Below, one piece after another: positions 16,152 through 23,710 of a stretch of DNA of 64,000 bases. The position numbers were made by a program, and so were the translations under genes. Each line of letters opens with the position of its first letter. Position 1 is the stretch's first letter. The DNA is taken from positions 182,644 to 246,643 of the forward strand of contig NZ_BLJO01000008.1 in assembly GCF_009932555.1 (NCBI RefSeq), given 5' to 3'. The DNA is from Steroidobacter agaridevorans (lineage in GTDB: Bacteria > Pseudomonadota > Gammaproteobacteria > Steroidobacterales > Steroidobacteraceae). The notes beneath the pieces were generated by a model that saw nothing but the letters and a program-made list of their open reading frames with translations, searched no databases and was not told the DNA's origin.

Positions 16152-17468
16152 ATGTCAGCCCAGCCCATCGACGATCAGGACGTCATCGGTCAGTTGCCGG
16201 CGGGTTTGCAGCAATGGCTGGCGCTGGAACGCTTTCATCTGCACAAGGTGGATCTGTTCCAGAACAGGTCCCGCGATCCCGCCTTCGATCCGCGCTACCT
16301 GCCCCAGAATTGCGGCGCTTTCAGGTTGCCCTGCTTCTGGGTCCGTCGGAAGTATTTGCAGATCTATGGCCGGCAGGCGGCGAACGGCGGCGAATTGCAA
16401 CTGTTCTCCGGCCATGGGTTGGACGAGCGCGTGCTGTTGCCAATTCATCCCTCGTCATTGGATCACTACAGAAAGTTCCTGTCGGACGTGGATGCCGTGG
16501 AGGCGTCGAAGCAAGGCGTGTGCATCTGGGCCGTGCCGACTTCGAGCACCAGAACGCTGTTGGCATGGCAGGATCGAGCGCCCGGCACCGCGCTGTTCGT
16601 CAAGACCTCGCTGCAGTCCCCGATGTTCGGGGACCGACGCTTGTATCTGAGGACAGTCGGCCGCAGCGTGGGCTTCTCCGGGCTCATGCAAAGTGCACGA
16701 GCGGACCTTCCGGCCACGTTGGACTATCTGTCGGAGTCGGTGGGTTTTGTGCCGCGCTCGCTGCCGGACAGCGGAGCCATCGTTCGCTCGATACCCGAAG
16801 AGATCAAGCAGGGCCGGATCCTGGTCGCACCGTTGTTTTCATTGCTGGGGGGCGATGGCGGTCACGTGCCACTCTTGCTGACTCTGCTCGAACGCAGCGG
16901 CATGCCGCCACGGCAACTGGTGGAAGAGATGCTCTGCGCTCCATTCGCCCGGTTGTGGTTGGACATGAGCATGCGTCTGGGTTTGGTGCTGGAGGCTCAT
17001 GCTCAGGATCTCATGCTGATGCTGGCCCCGGACCTGACTCCGCTGGGCCGCTTTCTTTATAGAGATTTCGAGGGGCTGCAGGTGGATTGGGAGTTGCGGC
17101 GGCGGCGTGGACTGCGGTCGCCGGCTGACATGCCGCACGCCTGGTCCTGGCGCGAGACCTACAACACCTGGGGTTATCCTTTCAGCGAATTCGTCTGGTA
17201 CAAGTGGCGGATCAGCCTGTTCAACTATCTCTATTTCATCCTCGCCGACGTAGAGACGTCACTGCGCGAGTGGCGCGAACGCGGGCTGATCGACGACTGG
17301 CAGTGTGAGCCGGACGAGGTGACCCTGATCTTCTCCCGTCACCTGTTCGAGGCGCTGGAGGAGATGTTCGGCATTCGAGTAAAAACGGAATACAACGTTT
17401 ATCGACACCTCAACCGATTCTTGATGCTGCTGCTGGATGTGCGGAAAGAATTGCTCGGCATGAAATAA
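16152..17468 (+). CDS. IucA/IucC-like (NIS synthetase-related) protein
   Basis: The 438-residue protein carries landmarks of NRPS-independent siderophore synthetases: an HPSS segment near 98, PTSSTRTLLAW near 129-139 with the adenylate-binding Ser-Arg-Thr, and FVKTSLQ. It also has LVLEAHAQD and LYRDFEG (about 278-305), which match the family's LE.H.QN...RD signature. It is some 150 residues shorter than usual and lacks the N-terminal HPxHPxxK region. NIS enzymes join carboxylates to amines or alcohols using ATP. It is divergent from the lasso precursor, so a role in that locus or a small siderophore route are both possible. AGGAG supports the start. Confidence 0.62.
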   Translation: MSAQPIDDQDVIGQLPAGLQQWLALERFHLHKVDLFQNRSRDPAFDPRYLPQNCGAFRLPCFWVRRKYLQIYGRQAANGGELQLFSGHGLDERVLLPIHPSSLDHYRKFLSDVDAVEASKQGVCIWAVPTSSTRTLLAWQDRAPGTALFVKTSLQSPMFGDRRLYLRTVGRSVGFSGLMQSARADLPATLDYLSESVGFVPRSLPDSGAIVRSIPEEIKQGRILVAPLFSLLGGDGGHVPLLLTLLERSGMPPRQLVEEMLCAPFARLWLDMSMRLGLVLEAHAQDLMLMLAPDLTPLGRFLYRDFEGLQVDWELRRRRGLRSPADMPHAWSWRETYNTWGYPFSEFVWYKWRISLFNYLYFILADVETSLREWRERGLIDDWQCEPDEVTLIFSRHLFEALEEMFGIRVKTEYNVYRHLNRFLMLLLDVRKELLGMK

Positions 17469-17624
17469 CGGCTGCTGTGCTAGCACGAAAGATGTGACGT
17501 TTGCTTGAGGTTTTTGCTGAGCTGCCACGTCTGAATAAGAGATTGCCCGGCGCGAGCCCGGAGCGCGCGCACGACTCGGAGTCTCGATTCAGCCCATATA
17601 GTGGTAAGTAGCAAGGTCCGGCCA

Positions 17625-18101
17625 ATGAGCACGGCAGACGCCATTCATCCCACGCCTGTTTCCATGCCCGGCCTGGCCGCCCGAGTCTTGGCAAGCCTGT
17701 CCTCGTCCACTCGGGAGGAGCTTTGCGAGCACGCCGCGGACTGCTCGTCCCGGCTGCGCGCTACGTTGGAAACCCTGTTCGTGAACCGCTTTGGCGGTCA
17801 CCACGAGGGGTTCGAGCGGCTGCGGTTTCTGTTCTTCGTGGCGCCGCTGGTGCGCCGGCTGGTGATCGGCTCGGCCAATCTGAACCATCGGGTGCGCGGC
17901 ACCGACGTGACCTTCGCGGACGTGAAAGCGTGGCTCGCCTGGCTGGACGCCATGGATCCGCTCTGTGCCCGGATGATCGATCTGCGCTACTTCGCCGGCG
18001 TCAGCATCAAGGAAACGGCCCGCTTGCTGGATCTGCGCCCCGACGCGGTGGTGCGCGAGCTGCGCTTTGCCCGGGCGTGGCTGAACATCAAGGTCTCCTG
18101 A
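17625..18101 (+). CDS. ECF-type sigma factor (Sigma70_ECF family)
   Basis: The 158-residue protein has a degenerate sigma-2 half and a clear region 4 (CARMIDLRYFAGVSIKETARLLDLRPDAVVRELRFARAWL). This pattern is typical of the ECF subgroup often listed with stand-alone, anti-sigma-less members. AAGG upstream of the ATG at 17625 favours it over the in-frame GTG at 17601. It follows the IucA/IucC-like gene by 156 bp on the same strand. No FecR-like partner is adjacent. Its regulon is unknown. Confidence 0.75.
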   Translation: MSTADAIHPTPVSMPGLAARVLASLSSSTREELCEHAADCSSRLRATLETLFVNRFGGHHEGFERLRFLFFVAPLVRRLVIGSANLNHRVRGTDVTFADVKAWLAWLDAMDPLCARMIDLRYFAGVSIKETARLLDLRPDAVVRELRFARAWLNIKVS

Positions 18102-18178
18102 TCGTAACGACCGGTCTTGTAATCCTTCCGCCCAGGGCCATCTAATCCGGCTCTATATCGTGACCGCTGCATTCCCGG

Positions 18179-19345
18179 GTGCATGCGGCTGGAGCGGATT
18201 CCTTGCGACGCGGTTTCTCGATGATGCTGGGCCTGCTCGGCCTGTTGCATGTCTACATTGGCGTGCGGCTATTGCCGGCGCTGTCTCTCGGTGTGCTGGG
18301 CCAGGTCATCGGTGGGCTGCTGCTGGTGGCCTCCTGGATCCTGATTCCGATGGGCCTGACGGCGCGCTCGAGGCAGACGAATAGCGATGGCGCGGATGGC
18401 CTGGTATGGACCGCGCTCATCGCGATGGGGCTGTTCTCGTCGTTGTTCGTGTTCACCCTGTTGCGGGATTTAGCTTTGCTGGTCGCGGTGTTGTTCACGC
18501 AAGCGGCGGCTACCGCACGAGTGCAAACCACGTCCGCATGGATTGTCGTTAGCGCCGCGGCGCTTGCCACGCTGATTGGATTTATCAACGCTCGCCGCGT
18601 TGCGCGTGTCGTTCACGTCGATGTGCCCATCGCCAATCTGCCGCCGGCATTGCGTGGGTTCTCGATTGCGCAGATCAGTGACATTCACGTTGGGCCGACG
18701 ATCCGTCGCAACTACGTCGAGGGTATCGTCGCGGCCGTGAATCGACTCGACGCCGATGCGATCGCCACCACCGGCGATCTGGTCGATGGCAGCGTGCGGG
18801 AGCTGGCCTCGCATGTAGAACCGTTGGCGCAACTGCGCGCCAGATACGGAACATTCTTTGTCACTGGCAATCACGAGTACTACTCCGGTGAGCGCGCGTG
18901 GACGAGGGAGCTGAGTCGCCTGGGAATGCGGGTGCTCATGAACGAACATGTGGTCGTCGATCACAACGACGCGAGGCTGGTGATCGCGGGCGTGACGGAT
19001 TTCAGTGCGCATCACTTCGATCCCGTGAATCGTAGCGATCCAGCGGCGGCGCTCGCCGATGCGCCAGCGGATGTTGGAGCAAAGATATTGCTTGCGCATC
19101 AGCCACGTTCGGCGCCGCAAGCCGCGGCGGCCGGCTTCGATTTGCAGCTTTCCGGGCACACGCACGGCGGGCAGTTCTGGCCCTGGAACTTCTTCGTTCG
19201 CTTCCAGCAGCCGTTCACCGCGGGATTGGATCGGCTCGACTCGCTGTGGGTCTACACGAGCCGAGGCACAGGCTACTGGGGGCCGCCGAAACGTTTCGGC
19301 GCGCCGTCGGAGATTACGCGCATAAGGCTGATCGGCGCGAGCTAG
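18179..19345 (+). CDS. Membrane-anchored metallophosphoesterase (YkuE-like)
   Basis: The N-terminal part of this roughly 388-residue protein has about four transmembrane helices (from MMLGLLGLLHVYIGVRLLP to about residue 135). The calcineurin-like phosphoesterase domain follows, with the metal-ligand motifs ISDIHVG (about 164), TTGDLVDG (about 196), TGNHEYY (about 227), LLAHQP (about 303) and SGHTHGGQFWP (about 320). It probably hydrolyses a phosphate ester at the membrane surface, as in lipid or UDP-sugar phosphodiesterases. Start is GTG 18179 or ATG 18221. The structured repeat lies just downstream. Confidence 0.83.
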   Translation: MHAAGADSLRRGFSMMLGLLGLLHVYIGVRLLPALSLGVLGQVIGGLLLVASWILIPMGLTARSRQTNSDGADGLVWTALIAMGLFSSLFVFTLLRDLALLVAVLFTQAAATARVQTTSAWIVVSAAALATLIGFINARRVARVVHVDVPIANLPPALRGFSIAQISDIHVGPTIRRNYVEGIVAAVNRLDADAIATTGDLVDGSVRELASHVEPLAQLRARYGTFFVTGNHEYYSGERAWTRELSRLGMRVLMNEHVVVDHNDARLVIAGVTDFSAHHFDPVNRSDPAAALADAPADVGAKILLAHQPRSAPQAAAAGFDLQLSGHTHGGQFWPWNFFVRFQQPFTAGLDRLDSLWVYTSRGTGYWGPPKRFGAPSEITRIRLIGAS

Positions 19346-19346
19346 G

Positions 19347-19456
19347 ACCGCCCCGGGTACATGGATGTACCCCGCCGCCAGCGGCGGCGGCGATCGGCAA
19401 AAGTCGCGCCTTTTGCCGACTCGCACGAGGGTCGTGGCAGGATGCCCGATCCCTCG
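19347..19456 (+). repeat. Structured intergenic repeat, copy 1
   Basis: About 110 bp between convergent genes, ending 1 bp from the LacI-gene stop. It folds into four hairpins: GGGTACAT-GG-ATGTACCC (19355-19372), GCCGCC-AGC-GGCGGC (19374-19388), TCGGCAAAA-N8-TTTTGCCGA (19394-19419), and an outer GAGGG/CCCTC stem enclosing GGCA-GGA-TGCC (about 19427-19455). A second copy at 44834-44946 has the same order and compensating base changes. Family unknown to me; it could be a REP-like element or a structured 3' RNA. Confidence 0.75.
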
Positions 19457-19457
19457 T

Positions 19458-20483
19458 TTATCTTGTCGATTGGCGAATCATGAGCTTCGCCGGAATCGTG
19501 TAACTCTGCACCGGCTCGTCCTGAATCAACGCGAGCAAACTTTCCACCAGCAGCGTCGCAGCGGCCTTCGTATCCTGTTGCACGGTCGTGAGGCTGGGAT
19601 TGGTGAAGCTCGCGATGGGAATGTCATCGAAGCCTGCTACCGCCACGTCCTGCGGCACACGCACTCCGCGATCCACCAGTGCGCGCATCGCGCCGATTGC
19701 AATCAAGTCGCTCGCGCAGAACAACGCATCGAATGAAACACCGCGCTCGATGAGCGCATTCACCGCGTCGTAGCCGGAGCGCTCGGTCGTGAACGCGTCG
19801 ATCTGCAGCCCGGGTTGCACCGGCGCGCCAGCGTCGCGCAGCGAGTCCGAATAGCCTTTGTATCTTTCCAGGAACTCCGGATAGTGTTCCGACGCATGCC
19901 CGATGAACGCGATGTTGCGTCGGCCTTGTTCGAGCAGATGCCGGGTCATGTCGCGGCCGCCCTGGAAGTTGTCGCAGCCGATCGTCACGCCGGGCTGCCC
20001 CGGCAGCACCACGCCCCAGCGCACGAAGTGCGTGCCTTGCTCGACGAGCAGCTCCAGACGCGACACGTACTCCAGATAGTCGCCGTAGCCCAGCAGGATC
20101 AGGCCGTCGGCTTTCTTGCTGTCCTCATATTCGACGTGCCAGTTGCTGGACAGCTGCTGGAACGAGATCAGCAGGTCGTAGCCCTGCACGGCGCAGGCGC
20201 GGGTCAACGAGCCGAGCATGGACAGGAAGAACGGATTGATCAGCGAGTCGTCCTGCGTCGGGTCTTCGAAGAACAGCAGCGCCAGCGTGCCGGACTGCTG
20301 ATTGCGCAGGTTGGAGGCGTTCTTGTCGACCTTGTAGTTGAGCTCGTGAGCGATTTGCAGGATGCGCTGGCGCGTCTGCTCATTGACCGTCGGGCTGCCG
20401 CGCAGGGCGCGCGACACGGTGGGCTGCGACACACCGGCCCGATAGGCAATGTCGAACGACGTGGCTTTACCCTTACCGCGCAT
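19458..20483 (-). CDS. LacI-family regulator of GlcNAc utilisation
   Basis: The 341-residue protein starts [39 protein letters not shown], a LacI helix-turn-helix with hinge. A periplasmic-binding-protein-like sensor domain follows ([47 protein letters not shown]). The start was set at the helix-turn-helix, since upstream in-frame codons are antisense to nagA. It follows nagA on the same strand. LacI-type NagR repressors respond to GlcNAc-derived sugar phosphates in other bacteria. The palindrome TGACAACGTTGTCA at 51959 is a plausible target. Confidence 0.85.
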   Translation of the reverse strand: MRGKGKATSFDIAYRAGVSQPTVSRALRGSPTVNEQTRQRILQIAHELNYKVDKNASNLRNQQSGTLALLFFEDPTQDDSLINPFFLSMLGSLTRACAVQGYDLLISFQQLSSNWHVEYEDSKKADGLILLGYGDYLEYVSRLELLVEQGTHFVRWGVVLPGQPGVTIGCDNFQGGRDMTRHLLEQGRRNIAFIGHASEHYPEFLERYKGYSDSLRDAGAPVQPGLQIDAFTTERSGYDAVNALIERGVSFDALFCASDLIAIGAMRALVDRGVRVPQDVAVAGFDDIPIASFTNPSLTTVQQDTKAAATLLVESLLALIQDEPVQSYTIPAKLMIRQSTR

Positions 20484-20544
20484 CAGGCCCCCTAGGTCAG
20501 GGGCAGCATCGTACCGCTTCAGCCGCGGTCCTGCAGATAGTGGC

Positions 20545-21690
20545 TCAGTGCGCGGCTTGGCCCGCGATCCAGCTCTCGAGCACGTTGAGGCCCGCGTCCA
20601 CCAGCACCAGATCGGCGCGATAACCGGGCTCGATACGGCCCAATTCGCGATCCAGGCCGAGGAACGTGGCGGGATACAGGCTGGCCATGCGGGCGGCGTG
20701 CGGCAAATCCAGGTCGAGCATTTCCAGGGAGTTGCGGACCGCGGTCGCCATGTCGATGTCGGAGCCGGCGAGGCGGCCGTTTTCGTCCACCAGCATGTTG
20801 TCATAAGCCACCGAGATCGGCCGGCCCTGCAGACTGAACGTCTTGTTGGGCGCGCCGACGGTCGGCATGGCGTCGGTCACCAGCATGAAACGATCCCGGC
20901 GCTTGCTGCGCATGGCGATCTTCAACACGACGGGATCGACGTGATGGCCGTCGACGATGATTCCACACCAGCTGTTCTCATCGTCCAGCGCCGCGCCCAC
21001 CGCACCCGGCTCGCGGCCGGAGAGTTGTGACATCGCGTTGAACAGGTGAGTGAAGCCGGTCAAGCCATGGTCGAGCGCGGTACGGATTTCGTCGTAGGTG
21101 CCGTTCGTGTGGCCGGCCGAGACGATCACGCCCGCATCGGCGAGCTTGCGAATGATTTGCGGCGTCGTGCGCTCGGGCGCCAGCGTCACCAGCGTCTTGC
21201 CGCCTTTGAGTGACGTCAACAGTCCCAACGCATCTTCGTTGAGCCAACGCAGCTTGGTCTCGTCATGCACGCCCTTGCGTGCTTCATTCAAGAACGGGCC
21301 TTCGATGTGGATGCCCAGCACGCCCGGCACACCAGCCTCGATCGCATCTTGTGCCGCTTTCACTGCACGCGAGACCACATCGAGATCGTCGCTGATCAGC
21401 GTGGGTAGAAACCCGGTCGTGCCGAAACGTCGATGCGCACGACCGATCTCTCGAATCGATGCGACGCTTGGATCGTCGTTGAACAGCACGCCGCCGCCAC
21501 CGTTGACTTGCACGTCGATGAAGCCGGGCAGGAGTGTCTGACCACGCAGATCGTAAGTGGCATCGGCGCGCCACTGGGAATCGCTCGACACGATCTGCTC
21601 GATGCGCGCGCCCTCGATGAGCACGACTTGATCCTCGACCCATCCCGAGTCGCGCAGCAGGCGGCCATTGACCAGCGCGAGCGTCATCAC
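20545..21690 (-). CDS. nagA: N-acetylglucosamine-6-phosphate deacetylase
   Basis: The 381-residue amidohydrolase fits NagA throughout: GFIDVQVNGGGGVLFND near 54, HIEGPFLNEARKGVHD near 126 with the metal-binding Glu, the His ligands in VSAGHTNGTYDE and FTHLFNAMSQLSGREPGAVG, and the catalytic Asp in LVTDAMPTVG near 278. It removes the acetyl group from GlcNAc-6-P to give glucosamine-6-P in the cytoplasm. Its start overlaps the stop of nagB-II by 4 bp, so the two steps are translationally coupled. Confidence 0.95.
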   Translation of the reverse strand: MMTLALVNGRLLRDSGWVEDQVVLIEGARIEQIVSSDSQWRADATYDLRGQTLLPGFIDVQVNGGGGVLFNDDPSVASIREIGRAHRRFGTTGFLPTLISDDLDVVSRAVKAAQDAIEAGVPGVLGIHIEGPFLNEARKGVHDETKLRWLNEDALGLLTSLKGGKTLVTLAPERTTPQIIRKLADAGVIVSAGHTNGTYDEIRTALDHGLTGFTHLFNAMSQLSGREPGAVGAALDDENSWCGIIVDGHHVDPVVLKIAMRSKRRDRFMLVTDAMPTVGAPNKTFSLQGRPISVAYDNMLVDENGRLAGSDIDMATAVRNSLEMLDLDLPHAARMASLYPATFLGLDRELGRIEPGYRADLVLVDAGLNVLESWIAGQAAH

Positions 21691-22718
21691 AGCGTCTCGG
21701 TCACTTTGTTCAGATGCGGCGGACGATCGGGATCGAAGCCGCGCGCCGGCGCGAGCGATGCGATCATCCGATAGAAACTCTGGACCATGAGCAGCGGCTC
21801 GATCACCGCATGCGCAGCGACGGTCGGCAGGGGGATCGAACCTGTCACTCGCGGACCGGCAATCAGTACGTCCGCGCCGCGTGCGACGAAATCGGCAGCG
21901 AGCTTTTCGACGCCGCTACGGCTCTCGTCGTCCTGCGACAGCATCAATACCGGGAAGCCACGTCCGACCAGGGCCATCGGTCCATGTTTCACTTCGGCCG
22001 CGCTGAACGCTTCGGCATGCAGGCCGCAAGTCTCCTTGAACTTCAACGCCGCTTCCTGCGCGACGCCAAGCCCGTAACCACGGCCGACCACGAAGAGATT
22101 GTTCGCCCGCTGCAATATCGGCACCGCCGCGCTCCAGTCGAGCTGCCAGGCCTGCTCGAGTTGCTCCGGCGCGTGCATGAGCGAGTTGATCAACGATTGA
22201 TCCGACGTCCAGCACGCCACCAGATGCACGATGGCGCTGAGCGACGCGATATAAGACTTCGTTGCCGCGACGCTCGTTTCCGGCCCGGCGCTCAACGGAA
22301 TCGTGTGATGCGCCAGCTGCGCGAGCGGCGAAGCCGGCGAGTTGCACAAGGCGATCACGCAGGCGCCGTTACGCTTGGCGTTCTCCGCGGAGGCGAGCAG
22401 GTCGGGACTCTTGCCCGATTGTGAGATCACGAGAAACACCACGCCGCGCAGATCCGGCTGCGCGTCGTATAACGAGCTCATCGAAGGCGCCGCCGACGTG
22501 GTTAGCAGTTTGGTGTGCGACTCGATCAAATACTTCGCAAATGTCGCTGCATGATCCGAGCTGCCGCGTGCGCAAGTAACGACTGCGCGCGGACTGATTT
22601 CTCTCAACAGGGCGCCGATGCGGCGCACGTTGACCGCATTGTTTTCCAGCTGTCCGCGCACCACGTTCGGTGCCTGCGCGGCTTCGCTGAACATGCGGCT
22701 GTCCGTTCCCATGGTCAT
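21687..22718 (-). CDS. Glucosamine-6-phosphate deaminase, SIS-domain type (NagB-II)
   Basis: The 343-residue protein contains two SIS domains (CARGSSDHAATFAKYLIES; LVISQSGKSPDLL; SAGPETSVAATKSYIASL; VVGRGYGLGVAQEAALKFKETCGLHAEAFSAAEVKHGPMAL). It resembles the isomerase half of GlmS but lacks the glutaminase domain, as expected for the NagB-II type found with nagA. It converts glucosamine-6-P to fructose-6-P and ammonia. It overlaps gntR upstream and nagA downstream by 4 bp each. Confidence 0.92.
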   Translation of the reverse strand: MTMGTDSRMFSEAAQAPNVVRGQLENNAVNVRRIGALLREISPRAVVTCARGSSDHAATFAKYLIESHTKLLTTSAAPSMSSLYDAQPDLRGVVFLVISQSGKSPDLLASAENAKRNGACVIALCNSPASPLAQLAHHTIPLSAGPETSVAATKSYIASLSAIVHLVACWTSDQSLINSLMHAPEQLEQAWQLDWSAAVPILQRANNLFVVGRGYGLGVAQEAALKFKETCGLHAEAFSAAEVKHGPMALVGRGFPVLMLSQDDESRSGVEKLAADFVARGADVLIAGPRVTGSIPLPTVAAHAVIEPLLMVQSFYRMIASLAPARGFDPDRPPHLNKVTETL

Positions 22719-23521
22719 GAGGAGGCGCTGAGCTCGGCGACGAAATCATAGATGTCGCCGCGATAGAACGATTGTGAGAATTCGACGGCGCGGCCGTCCT
22801 TGAGAAAGCCGACGCGCTCGACCAGCAAGCCTGCGTCCTTCTCTTGCGCTTTCAACAACTGCGCCTGCTCGGCCGTGAGCAGAACAGCACGCAATCGCTG
22901 CAAGGCGCGCACGGGGCGGTTGCCGGTGCGTTCCAGGGCTTCATACAAGGATGTCTCCACCGCTTCGACCGACGCCAGGCAGTCGGCCAGCACCGTCGCA
23001 TACTCGATCGCCATCGGTGCGTCGTCGGCATAACGAATTCGACTGAATCGATACACGGGCGTGCCCGGGCTGGAGCGCAGCGTGAGCGATTCGCCTGGAG
23101 TCACCGTGCCGGCCGCGCGATCGAGCCAGACACTACGGGGCTTGCGTCCGCGGGCGCGCATGTCTTCGGAGAACGAGGTCAACTTGGCGAAATTCTTTTC
23201 GACTCGATTGGTAACGAACGTGCCGGAGCCTTGCTTGCGAATCAGCAGGCCTTCGTCGACCAGTCCGTCGATGGCTTTGCGCACGGTGATGCGCGAAACG
23301 TTCAGCTCTTCGGCGAGATCGCGCTCGGGCGGCAACGCGTCGTCGGCGCCGAGAACGCGGTTTTCGAGCGCGAGTCGCAACTTGCGTTGCAGCTGCTGAT
23401 ACAGCGGCAGGGTGCTCGCTTCATCGAGTGGCTGCAGATGCTCGGAGAGTGGCGTCAAACCGAAGGTCCTCGCGGCTGGATCGGGCTGTTGTGGTGCACT
23501 TCTAGGGTAGCAAGATGCCAT
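22715..23521 (-). CDS. GntR/HutC-family (UTRA) regulator, NagQ/NagR-like
   Basis: The 268-residue protein has a winged helix-turn-helix (about 35-105: PLYQQLQRKLRLALENRVLGADDALPP, then SRITVRKAIDGLVDEGLL). The UTRA effector domain follows (about 125-260: AMAIEYATVLADCL; VERVGFLKDGRAVEFSQSFYRGDIYDF). It heads the leftward operon with nagB-II and nagA, and faces the GlcNAc receptor operon, so it probably controls both. ATTGGT repeats lie directly upstream of its start (23524-23550). Confidence 0.9.
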   Translation of the reverse strand: MASCYPRSAPQQPDPAARTFGLTPLSEHLQPLDEASTLPLYQQLQRKLRLALENRVLGADDALPPERDLAEELNVSRITVRKAIDGLVDEGLLIRKQGSGTFVTNRVEKNFAKLTSFSEDMRARGRKPRSVWLDRAAGTVTPGESLTLRSSPGTPVYRFSRIRYADDAPMAIEYATVLADCLASVEAVETSLYEALERTGNRPVRALQRLRAVLLTAEQAQLLKAQEKDAGLLVERVGFLKDGRAVEFSQSFYRGDIYDFVAELSASS

Positions 23522-23710
23522 CGGAATATTACCAATGCAATACCAATAGCCGAGTGGTTATGCCTGTGTGAACCTCTAAACCGCTGTATTTTCATTGAAA
23601 AACTCTATTAAAAACTAATGGTACTAACTAGGCTTGGCTTTTTGCTCAGACTGGTACTATATTGGACCCATATTGGTCCGATTCAAAACACAACCAAGGG
23701 GTAGGGAGCG
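23522..23710. promoter_or_regulatory. Divergent nag promoter region with dyad and TTGGT-type repeats
   Basis: A dyad ATTGGACC-CATATT-GGTCCGAT lies at 23661-23682, with one mismatch between arms. The octamer TGGTACTA occurs at 23619-23626 and 23652-23659, spaced 33 bp, about three helical turns. Near the gntR start the minus strand reads ATTGGT-ATTGC-ATTGGT (about 23527-23545). These are candidate sites for the GntR or LacI regulator controlling both directions. An AGGGAG ribosome binding site precedes the receptor ATG. Confidence 0.55.
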
